Positions 25,281 through 33,153 of a stretch of 64,000 nucleotides of DNA are shown piece by piece. A program made the translations under genes and the position numbers. The stretch comes from Vibrio spartinae (GTDB lineage: Bacteria > Pseudomonadota > Gammaproteobacteria > Enterobacterales > Vibrionaceae), in NCBI RefSeq assembly GCF_024347135.1, contig NZ_AP024907.1:3711001-3775000 (forward strand), read 5' to 3'. The notes under the pieces were generated by a model. That model saw nothing but the letters and a program-made list of their open reading frames with translations, ran no database searches and was not told the DNA's origin. The first letter of the stretch is position 1; the number at the start of each line of letters is the position of its first letter.

Positions 25281-26414
25281 ATGAATATCAATAAGAAACT
25301 GATTTACAAAACACTGCTGACCATCGTTGGTGTGATTATTTTAGCGGCCGGTGGACTACTGGCCTACCTGATGATTCCATCTGGCTTTCAGTCCCGCCAA
25401 GCGGAAGGCCCCAAGGTACTCACTGAATTGCTGAACATGGCTGAAAAAAGTCAGCCATTTAACCCGGATCCGTATATCTCCAGTACCTATCGTCCCGGAG
25501 ATCCGTTGTATGAGCCATTGCTGTATATTCAAAGACATCGGCAGGGAAAAGCCGAAGAGCTGTTGAAACCATTAGTCGAACAAGGCAATGCTGATGCGAT
25601 GTATTGGCTGGCTCAAATCACTTATGACGATAGCTACTACTCTAGCGGACCGGCTGCCAAGTTATTCCAGAAGTCAGCCGAGCTGGGGAATCCCTATGCC
25701 GCACTCCGTCTAGATAGCAATAACCGTGAGTGTCAGATGTTTATGAGCAGTTACTGTGATCAAAAATGGGGGGAGCTTGGGCGGAAACTACTGCAAGAGC
25801 GCGCTGAGCAAGGCGATAAAAAGGCGGAGTATTACCTGCTTCAGTATGATGAAAATAGCTCTGAAGATGTGCATAAGAAATTGGAAAAACTTGTCACAGA
25901 AAATGCAAAAAATCATTATTACCAGCCATTGATGAGACAAATTTATAATTATACTAGTGGATTATACTTACCATTTTTGGAACAAAATAAATCTATTTCT
26001 ATAGAGAAAAAATTAATTTCCAATTTATTGAGACTGGGAGCAAATAATAATTTCCCATCATCTATGTATTATGTATATTCTTATAATGACATGTATTCTG
26101 AAGATTATGTAAAACGAGTAGTTGAACACAGTATATCTTTGAATGTTTCATCTTATATTTGTGAAGCTTATTTTTCTAAAGTATCTAACAGACTGAGAAG
26201 TGATGTGGTGAAAGGGGCTGCTTGTGCAATGGCGAATGATGTAGTTCGTGACAATGGTAATAATAGGATTTCTATCTTTGATTTTAACTTGGATAAAAAT
26301 AATATTGCTCCACTTACAGATGAAGAAAAAAGAGAATCAGATAGAATTGCAAAATTAATACTTAATAATATGACTCCTGTTATCTACATTGATGAAATGA
26401 ATACAAGACCATAA
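25281..26414 (+). CDS. putative T6SS immunity protein 4 (orphan)
   Basis: A 377-residue paralog. The anchor and Sel1-like N-terminal 230 residues closely match immunity 3; the C-terminal 140 residues are unique and AT-rich (from about SGLYLPFLEQNKSISIEKKL). The end VIYIDEMNTRP is conserved. No intact toxin is adjacent. Confidence 0.83.
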   Translation: MNINKKLIYKTLLTIVGVIILAAGGLLAYLMIPSGFQSRQAEGPKVLTELLNMAEKSQPFNPDPYISSTYRPGDPLYEPLLYIQRHRQGKAEELLKPLVEQGNADAMYWLAQITYDDSYYSSGPAAKLFQKSAELGNPYAALRLDSNNRECQMFMSSYCDQKWGELGRKLLQERAEQGDKKAEYYLLQYDENSSEDVHKKLEKLVTENAKNHYYQPLMRQIYNYTSGLYLPFLEQNKSISIEKKLISNLLRLGANNNFPSSMYYVYSYNDMYSEDYVKRVVEHSISLNVSSYICEAYFSKVSNRLRSDVVKGAACAMANDVVRDNGNNRISIFDFNLDKNNIAPLTDEEKRESDRIAKLILNNMTPVIYIDEMNTRP

Positions 26415-26426
26415 ATTTGATGTAAT

Positions 26427-26456
26427 GGGGATCTTAATCATAGATCCCCTCTTCTA
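26427..26456. terminator. terminator after immunity gene 4
   Basis: GGGGATC (26427-26433) pairs with GATCCCC (26443-26449), followed by TCTTCTATT, identical in design to those after immunity genes 1 and 2. Confidence 0.78.
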
Positions 26457-26462
26457 TTCTAA

Positions 26463-26594
26463 TTAAACCCCTTCTGCGTCTTCCTTCCTCAAGTTTATTT
26501 CATCAAAGGTAATCAGATTATTGAGAAACAACAGCACTTCACGCAGTTCGTGTTGGTCAACGGAAGGCGCTGTGCTGGTAGCAAGAAAATCAAT
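26463..26594 (-). pseudogene. C4-controlled small protein, truncated copy 4
   Basis: The C-terminal 43 codons of the 61-residue protein are present (ELREVLLFLNNLITFDEINL) but the N-terminus, ribosome site, target and C4 RNA have been deleted; the break joins AAATCAAT to the ATTTTGCGAG of the downstream repeat. A short shared ATTTT/AATCA stretch may have mediated the deletion. Confidence 0.8.
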
Positions 26595-27005
26595 ATTTTG
26601 CGAGTAATTTCACACTGTGCTGTTTTTGAAATACCAATTCATCATGATTCATATTGAGATTGGGTTACAATCAAACCGCTCAAATGAAGTCATTTACAAG
26701 GTCAACCTGAAATAAAGTGATTCAACGTAAATCTCAGCATCACGCACAATCAGTTTTATCGCCCTGTGTGCTTATGTCGCTTAAAGCGATGAACTCAGGG
26801 AAAAAGTTCAGGACGAACTTTTTAGCTTTTCATGAGCAGGATGCGAATAAAAGCGCCCCTGATAATATGCACTGAAGCCGAAAAACAGGCCTTTTGGGAT
26901 ACTTTTGGGGCCAAGCCAAAAGTATCTGATGCGCAGACGCGGCAGTGACTGAGATCGAAAACATTCAGCGCATCATACAATGCTCGGAAACAGAGACGAG
27001 AAAAG
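26595..27005. repeat. dispersed array repeat, copy 3
   Basis: A hybrid: the first half (to about 26790) matches the copy before the truncated effector (17883), the second half matches copies 1 and 2, with the hairpin at 26801-26823. This mosaic points to repeated recombination between copies. Confidence 0.75.
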
Positions 27006-27070
27006 ACAAAGGTTACTTGTGGAATAAAACCACCTACACCCCGTGGAAAGAACAAAGCTGGACACTTTAA
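27006..27070 (+). pseudogene. effector C-terminal tail in front of immunity gene 5
   Basis: The effector's last codons again (KGYLWNKTTYTPWKEQSWTL plus stop), this time with the Leu variant and the TTTAAATC spacer seen at the end of the truncated effector at 20854, so it derives from that effector type. Confidence 0.83.
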
Positions 27071-27073
27071 ATC

Positions 27074-28222
27074 ATGAATATCAATAAGAAACTGATTTAC
27101 AAAACACTGCTGACCATCGTTGGTGTGATTATTTTAGCGGCCGGTGGACTACTGGCCTACCTGATGATTCCTTCCGGCTTTCAGTCCCGGCAGGCAGAAG
27201 GCCCCAAGGTGTTGACGGAACTGTTAAAAATGGCGGAAGAGAGTCAGCCATTTAACCCGGATCCGTATATCTCCAGCACCTATCGCCCCGGTGACCCACT
27301 GTACGAACCATTGCTGTATATTCAAAGGCATCGTCAGGGGATAGCGGAAGATTTGTTGAGACCACTGGTTGAGCAAGGCAATCCTGATGCCATGTATTGG
27401 CTGGCTCAAATCACTTATCGAGACAATTATTATTCAGGAGGACCAGCAGCCAAGCTATTTCAGAAGTCTGCCGAGCTGGGGAATCCCTATGCTGCATTGC
27501 GATTAGATATCAATAATTACGAGTGCCGCAGGAGAATGAGTAGTTACTGTGATAAAAAATGGGGTGAGCTCGGGCGAAAACTACTGCAAGAGCGGGCAGA
27601 GCAAGGTGATAAAAAGGCAGCATATTATCTGCTTCAGTATGATGAAAATAGCTCAGAAGAGGTACATAAGAAGTTAGAGGAACTCGTTACAGAAAATGCT
27701 AAGAATCATTATTACCAGCCATTGATGAGAATAATGATCGATTATGAAAAAAGGTTGTACTATCCTTACTTTGATAGAAAATCACCATTATCAGAAAGTG
27801 AACATCTGATTTTATCAAAGTTAACAAAGCTGATGATTAACAATAATTACCCTCCTGCATTTGAAAGAACACTTGCATATATTTCTATTTATTCCAAAGA
27901 GTATTCTGAACAAGTTGTTGAGAGGAGTAATCTACTAAGTAGTAGATATTTTTTATGTACCTACTATTACCCTGAATTAAAAGAGCACACCAGAGAAGAC
28001 ATATTAAAGTCTGCGGCATGTGCAATTGGAGATGATATACTTATAGAAAATGATAAGGATAGAAATTTATCTTTGTATGAATATAGTTTATATGAAAAAA
28101 AAGTAAACCCTCTAACAAAGGAAGAAATAGTATCAGCAAGAAAATCGGCAAGAGAATTAATTAAGAATAAACTACCTATTATCTATATAGATAAAATGAA
28201 CCCAAGAGTTGATATCCGATAA
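27074..28222 (+). CDS. putative T6SS immunity protein 5 (orphan)
   Basis: A 382-residue paralog with the same anchor and Sel1-like repeats (one variant repeat, ITYRDNYYSGGPAAKLFQKS) and a unique AT-rich C-terminal third. The end differs (IIYIDKMNPRVDIR) because the conserved 3' junction and terminator are missing; the downstream sequence is array repeat. It is the last intact gene of the array. Confidence 0.83.
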   Translation: MNINKKLIYKTLLTIVGVIILAAGGLLAYLMIPSGFQSRQAEGPKVLTELLKMAEESQPFNPDPYISSTYRPGDPLYEPLLYIQRHRQGIAEDLLRPLVEQGNPDAMYWLAQITYRDNYYSGGPAAKLFQKSAELGNPYAALRLDINNYECRRRMSSYCDKKWGELGRKLLQERAEQGDKKAAYYLLQYDENSSEEVHKKLEELVTENAKNHYYQPLMRIMIDYEKRLYYPYFDRKSPLSESEHLILSKLTKLMINNNYPPAFERTLAYISIYSKEYSEQVVERSNLLSSRYFLCTYYYPELKEHTREDILKSAACAIGDDILIENDKDRNLSLYEYSLYEKKVNPLTKEEIVSARKSARELIKNKLPIIYIDKMNPRVDIR

Positions 28223-28910
28223 TTTATATTCTCCTTTAAAATAGTTCTGATAGTTAATCCTCTCTACTTTGCGAGTAATTTCACAGTGTTGTCGAGGAAC
28301 AAGCAATTCATCAGGATTCATATCTAGATTGGGTTACAATCAAACCGCTCAAATGAATTTATTCACAAGTTCAATTTGAAACAAAGTGATTTAACGTAAA
28401 TCTCAGCATCAGAACGTCCTGTGTGCTTATGTCGCTTGAAGCGATGGACTCAGGGAAAAAGTTCAGGACGAACTTTTTAGCTTTTCATGAGCAGGATGCG
28501 AATAAAAGCGCCCCTGATAGCGTGCGCGGCCGCTCAATAAAGCGCTTCTGGATACTCTGTCCCAGTGATCCGTTGTAAATGCCAATCCAGAACTGGAATA
28601 TGATATTATTTCAACTGGCGATTCACTTCGATGGCCGCTTGGATAATGTCTTAGATATTTAACCAAAATTGGCTAACACAGATTTTTGAACGCCCTCTCT
28701 ATAGATCAAAATAATATTAATCTATTAACTAAACACGAATTATTAAAAACTCACTCAATAGCTGAAAAATAATTAATCATATGATCGGAATGCTCCTAAA
28801 TACGCAGAAATACCCCTGAAATTTTTTAAGACATACGATTTAAAGCTAACAGCTAAACAAACTTAAAGTTAATTTAACAATCATAGAACCAGGTTATGCA
28901 AAACTACAGT
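28223..28910. other. end of the immunity array: repeat and relic sequence
   Basis: 28266-28520 is a partial array repeat with the hairpin at 28456-28478; from about 28521 the sequence is unlike the other copies. A relic immunity tail follows at 28707-28772. No intact gene is present. Confidence 0.65.
28707..28772 (+). pseudogene. relic of a sixth immunity gene C-terminus
   Basis: The plus frame reads QNNINLLTKHELLKTHSIAE then a stop, clearly akin to NNNSIKSLTKNELKKAQSIA near the end of immunity protein 3. The final segment and everything upstream are lost. It shows that the array was longer. Confidence 0.65.
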
Positions 28911-28929
28911 CTAAGCACTTAACCTGGTT
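28887..28929 (-). terminator. inverted repeat at the end of the six-gene operon
   Basis: AACCAGGTTA (28887-28896) and TAACCTGGTT (28920-28929) pair perfectly around the stop codon of the last gene. It lacks a strong T run, so it may be a 3'-end stabiliser or a weak terminator for the minus-strand operon. Confidence 0.5.
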
Positions 28930-29906
28930 TCGTTCTCATCAGTTTCCTGCGGCACTTGTTCAACTGTTACGAGTTCCCCTAGCTCACTTATCCATAAATC
29001 GAGCATAGGAATTTGATCATTCATATAGTTTATAAGTTGCTTTTCCATCAACGTAGTGGCAATCAACTGATGTTTGTACCCTTTTTTTTCCAAGGCGGTG
29101 AGCCTTTTTTTGATACTGAGCTTTATCACTTCAGGATCAAGAGCTAATGCATCTTTGAACAGCAATAAATAACGCTCTCTCTCACTGGATAAATTGCTTT
29201 TTACCATCTCGTAACGACTGGCTAACTCTTTAGATGGTGCAGACACCCCCTCTATAATTTTTATCGTGGCTATATCGTTGGCAATATCAGCAGCTAACAC
29301 TGACAAAGACGCAATAACCAATTCACTTTTCGCCAGTAAATCCTTGTTGACTCCTTGCTCTAAGATCACAATCGTATGCTTAGGTTGGTACCTGACGTTG
29401 GTCAAAATAATGTCAAATGTCTCATTAGGTTCACTAATGTTTCTATCTGGCTGAATAGAAACAAACAAACTTCTTTGAGTGTCGCCAGTTGAAAAGTGCA
29501 CTGTACCTTTGGTATTCGTGTAATCGACTCCAGACTGTGCTGTCCTATCCCGCGTCTCATACTTAACGTCAATAGCCTGAGTCGCTGGGTGCTCGAGGAG
29601 CAACACTACTTCTGCGATCGCATCCTCCTCCTTTACTTTCGTGACCGTTTTACTGAACCTGACCCCTTCAATATCCGGTTTAAATATAACATTTGAAAAC
29701 ACCCAGTAACCAACCGCAATCAAGCAACCCCATGCTAAACATGCCACAAGATTGAGCCTGAACTTCATTCGCAACAGCTTTTCGCCACACTTCGGACACC
29801 GTTTTTCATCGAGTAAGTTGAACACCAATGGCCTTCGAACCTGAGCACAGTGGCAGGTGGCAACATTAGTACACACATAAGTATACGAATACGGAGACAG
29901 GTTCAT
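28911..29906 (-). CDS. zinc-ribbon / membrane / Calx-beta domain protein
   Basis: A 331-residue protein. Residues 1-50 hold cysteine pairs (CTNVATCHC and RCPKCG) typical of a zinc ribbon; a single membrane segment follows (about 57-76); the outer part has a Calx-beta fold (GVDYTNTKGTVHFSTGDTQR, then EPNETFDIILTNV, about 90-190) and a C-terminal helical region. Calx-beta domains are Ca-binding beta-sandwiches used in adhesion. ATG 29906 is chosen over an upstream one because GGGG precedes it and it nearly abuts the previous stop. Last gene of the operon. Confidence 0.75.
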   Translation of the reverse strand: MNLSPYSYTYVCTNVATCHCAQVRRPLVFNLLDEKRCPKCGEKLLRMKFRLNLVACLAWGCLIAVGYWVFSNVIFKPDIEGVRFSKTVTKVKEEDAIAEVVLLLEHPATQAIDVKYETRDRTAQSGVDYTNTKGTVHFSTGDTQRSLFVSIQPDRNISEPNETFDIILTNVRYQPKHTIVILEQGVNKDLLAKSELVIASLSVLAADIANDIATIKIIEGVSAPSKELASRYEMVKSNLSSERERYLLLFKDALALDPEVIKLSIKKRLTALEKKGYKHQLIATTLMEKQLINYMNDQIPMLDLWISELGELVTVEQVPQETDENETRLSA

Positions 29907-29907
29907 A

Positions 29908-30399
29908 TCAATGCCCCAATAACATAATGATTTCATTGGTCAGTTGTTCATTTTCAGCTGCAATTTTCTGTAATTCTTTCTGAATTACCATTTCTGACCG
30001 ATGCTCTTTAAACTCCAGCAATACTTGTTCTCGGGTTTTCGCTAGCCACGGATTATTGGTTAACATCGACTGATACCGTGTCTCAGACAATTGGTTACTC
30101 TGGACCAACTGCTTGATCGTCACCAAAAGCCCCTCTTTTTCAGAAATCAAAGTGTTCAGTTCCTGCTGGTAGATACTCAGCTGCTGCTCCAGGTGATGCT
30201 GACTTTGGGCCAGCGCACTATTTTCCATTTTGATAGCCACAATTTCGGCTTTTTGAGCTTGCATGGTGTCGTTCAATGCCTGTTGACGAAGTTTCGCCTT
30301 GTCTTCATCCCAGCCCAAAAGTCCCCCTTGACGGGGATCCCCCGTAGTAGTGCAGGCCACAAGAGCCCCCCCCAAAAAAAGAACGGTGACGACTCTCAT
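29908..30399 (-). CDS. coiled-coil lipoprotein
   Basis: A 163-residue lipoprotein: signal peptide with lipobox LVAC (cysteine at 16), then a long heptad-patterned coiled coil from about residue 35 to the end (QKAEIVAIKMENSALAQSQH and so on). It overlaps the stop of the upstream gene by one base. It is probably tethered to the outer or inner membrane facing the periplasm. No family name can be given. Confidence 0.78.
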   Translation of the reverse strand: MRVVTVLFLGGALVACTTTGDPRQGGLLGWDEDKAKLRQQALNDTMQAQKAEIVAIKMENSALAQSQHHLEQQLSIYQQELNTLISEKEGLLVTIKQLVQSNQLSETRYQSMLTNNPWLAKTREQVLLEFKEHRSEMVIQKELQKIAAENEQLTNEIIMLLGH

Positions 30400-31043
30400 T
30401 AATACATCTTCCTCTGATCAAGCTGAGCAAGCTGAACCCTGACTAGCTCTAGTTGCCTCTTCTCAGACTGCATTGAAGAAATAACGGACTCTCCGCGATC
30501 AATCATCGCCACAGAAATCAAATCTTTTTCCTCTTCCATGGTTTTCTGTTGGATTCGGAGCTCTTCATCTAAGTGAGCCAGCAATTTCTGGGTATATTCC
30601 AAATCTTGCTGAGCCTGCTTCTTAGTGTCTCTCAAAATCTGGTTTTTTTCCGTTTGTTCTAATCTCTTGTTTTTTAGTTGTGCTAGTAGCTTTCTCTGTG
30701 CCTGTACATGTTTTGTCAGATTAATCCGCTCACTTTTAATTCCTACGAGAGTCTCCTCTCCTTCAGAGATAACGGCATTCATATAACTTTCTGTCGAGGC
30801 ATAGTTTTCTTTTTTCTTTGCTACAGAATCACCATAAATGCTGCCAACCGCTGCCCCGATAACCCCCCCGATGAGCGCACCTTTGGAATCACCAAATACT
30901 GCACCAATGGTTCCACCGACAATACCACCGATAGCTGTCCCCTCGTATACAGTCCTTTCTCTGTCCGTTGAAGCACACCCAGACAATAGTAAACATCCAA
31001 ACAACCCGATGCTCACGAATCCTTTGCTATTCCTTGCTATCAT
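30399..31043 (-). CDS. glycine-zipper lipoprotein with coiled coil
   Basis: A 214-residue lipoprotein: lipobox LLSGC near residue 21, then a glycine-zipper segment (GTAIGGIVGGTIGAVFGDSK and a second GGVIGAAVGSIYGD, residues about 32-65), the membrane-inserting motif of small outer-membrane lipoproteins, and a 140-residue coiled coil. ATG 31043 is preceded by GAGGAA seven bases upstream. It overlaps the 3' end of the SPFH-like gene by 17 bases. Confidence 0.8.
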   Translation of the reverse strand: MIARNSKGFVSIGLFGCLLLSGCASTDRERTVYEGTAIGGIVGGTIGAVFGDSKGALIGGVIGAAVGSIYGDSVAKKKENYASTESYMNAVISEGEETLVGIKSERINLTKHVQAQRKLLAQLKNKRLEQTEKNQILRDTKKQAQQDLEYTQKLLAHLDEELRIQQKTMEEEKDLISVAMIDRGESVISSMQSEKRQLELVRVQLAQLDQRKMY

Positions 31044-33147
31044 TACTATCTTCCTCAATTACACTAACATTCCCCAGCACATCTTCAAGCTGTTTAACCG
31101 TACCACTGCGGCCACCTCCAAGCTGGCGGGAGACTATATCCTGCAAGCTTTCATCTTTACTTACTGACACCAGACTATTGCTATACTCTTCCAGTGGAAC
31201 GTCGTCGTTGTCGATCATTTCTATTTTTTTATCAGTAATCGTACTGGACAATTTGTGACTCTGACTCGCCTCATGCAGCAGTTGATCATGCTGCTGTTTC
31301 GCTTTTTGCTCTTCGAGAGTTTTTATATTTTCAAACTTTCTCTCTTTTTGCTCTTGTAATGCAGAGTTCAGAAGATGGTTTTTGATCTCAAACCGGGCAA
31401 TATCGATTACCAAGCCACGGCTTTTCTCAATAGCTTTTTTAGCCTCATCGATTAGTGCCTGTTGCACCATTTTGTTATGCTTCCGATCGTATAACCACGA
31501 GTGAATGTCGGCATTGAGGATGTCGGATGCACTCACACAATGTATTAACTCTTTACGAATATCCTCGAGTTCAGCCTGTATCGCTTGTGTTTTCCACTCT
31601 CTATCGGTGCGGGTAATTTCTTGCTCGAAACGTTGAGGGGAATCAGCCCTGTAGCCATAGTCATGCCGCTCAAAAGCCTCCCAGGCAACAGGTGATACAT
31701 GTTGATTCCCAGCACTGTCCATTGCGGTAGACAATGAAATTACTTCAAAAACACTTTTCAAAGTCAAGTTATCCCCACTGGGAACATTGAAGAAATCGAA
31801 CTCAAAAGCACATTTTTTCCGGCAAAGCTCCGCCTGTCTCGAAGCATCCTCAGACTCAACCGGGGCAATATTCTTTACATAGACATCCAAACCATGCTGT
31901 TCACGCATGCTCTCAACAATATGAGCCTCAAGCTCTGGTTTGACATCGGTCTCAAACCTGGAGATCAACGTAAAATGATCTTGTTTTTCCAGCCTCATGG
32001 CCTGGCGGCAAATTGTCGCCAAAATCACCTTAATCCTTTCTATAATCTGACATTTAGTCACTTGAAGTAAGTCAACCTGTTGATCGTTATCCGAATGAGT
32101 AAACAGGTGGCAGTATTTTTTAAATTCTCCATCAACCGACTTAATATCCATGTCCATATGTAATCGAATCTGCCCACCAAACTGGCCAGTTCGAAACGCA
32201 CCGTCATTTTCATCAAATATCACCTGAATCCCATTCAACAGATCCAAAGGAGCGATATCCGGTAAGGTATGGAAAGACTTCAGTTCGTACCCAATTGATA
32301 ATGCATCCTGAGAAACACTGTTCTTGACTTGATCAGAAATAGAAACATCCTGACTCGATGGCCGATTAAAATTACTTAACAACTCCATATCCGACTTTCC
32401 GAGTATGTGTTGACGGACCGCTCGGTCAATCGCTGATTTCATAAATGTTTGGACATCGTCGACACCGTTCAGGCCAGACTTTCGAAATGACTGAAAGTTA
32501 GAAAGTCTTAGTTGACACTTAGAGGTCACTTCCAACCCTGTTTCTTCAATCTCGCTAAGATAATTGAAATTAATAATTCTTTCTGGCGCATTTCTTAGCG
32601 TAAAACCTATGGCAAAGTCGAGCCCCTCCAATTCACGTAACATCATCTCAGTGACCGCCTGATTCAGCTCCAGACTCTCACCTTTTTGTAGCTCCAGTTG
32701 ATAGAATTCATCTAATAGATTCTTGCCTGGTTGTGATTTGACTTGGTTATACAAATCAGTCATACACTGGTCTAAGCATTTATCAATGAGCCTTACCAAC
32801 CCTTCTTCTGGCCGACCTGTCTTTGCCACCACTTCGACAAGTTTTTGTGCATCTCCCTCAGAGGTGAGCCGAATTTTAAATATGGCATCAAATTCAAGCT
32901 CAATATCACTAGTGCCTTCATTCCACTCAAACGGCAATTGCTTGACTACCAGGGGCTTAGGGTGGAATTTGACAAAGTAGTACTCAAGACTTTTTTTACT
33001 TCGAAAAGAAGAAAAAAGGCCTTTCTTCGTAACCACATTTCCCGCATCTCTATTCCAACTGACGACGACACCATCACCATGATACTGAGGGTTATAGTAA
33101 TCGGATTCCTGCTTAATTAAGAGCTCATTGAGTGGGTGTAATGACAT
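31027..33147 (-). CDS. SPFH/band-7-like protein with C-terminal coiled coil
   Basis: A 706-residue protein without a signal peptide or obvious membrane helix. Two regions resemble SPFH (stomatin/flotillin) halves: residues about 60-210 (FDAIFKIRLTSEGDAQKLVE then LLREL-type helix) and 330-440 (FETDVKPELEAHIVESMREQ then GLDVYVKNIAPVE, a typical SPFH ending). Residues 540-660 are strongly coiled-coil. SPFH proteins form membrane-bound scaffolds. A GGAGG ribosome site lies upstream. It sits in the centre of the operon, next to two lipoproteins. The SPFH assignment is by pattern only. Confidence 0.65.
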   Translation of the reverse strand: MSLHPLNELLIKQESDYYNPQYHGDGVVVSWNRDAGNVVTKKGLFSSFRSKKSLEYYFVKFHPKPLVVKQLPFEWNEGTSDIELEFDAIFKIRLTSEGDAQKLVEVVAKTGRPEEGLVRLIDKCLDQCMTDLYNQVKSQPGKNLLDEFYQLELQKGESLELNQAVTEMMLRELEGLDFAIGFTLRNAPERIINFNYLSEIEETGLEVTSKCQLRLSNFQSFRKSGLNGVDDVQTFMKSAIDRAVRQHILGKSDMELLSNFNRPSSQDVSISDQVKNSVSQDALSIGYELKSFHTLPDIAPLDLLNGIQVIFDENDGAFRTGQFGGQIRLHMDMDIKSVDGEFKKYCHLFTHSDNDQQVDLLQVTKCQIIERIKVILATICRQAMRLEKQDHFTLISRFETDVKPELEAHIVESMREQHGLDVYVKNIAPVESEDASRQAELCRKKCAFEFDFFNVPSGDNLTLKSVFEVISLSTAMDSAGNQHVSPVAWEAFERHDYGYRADSPQRFEQEITRTDREWKTQAIQAELEDIRKELIHCVSASDILNADIHSWLYDRKHNKMVQQALIDEAKKAIEKSRGLVIDIARFEIKNHLLNSALQEQKERKFENIKTLEEQKAKQQHDQLLHEASQSHKLSSTITDKKIEMIDNDDVPLEEYSNSLVSVSKDESLQDIVSRQLGGGRSGTVKQLEDVLGNVSVIEEDSNDSKE

Positions 33148-33153
33148 CTGGGC

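Noticed and set aside
22574..27005. CRISPR array suggested by evenly placed repeats
   Set aside because: Repeat units are hundreds of bases long, spaced by whole genes, and no short spacers or cas genes are present.
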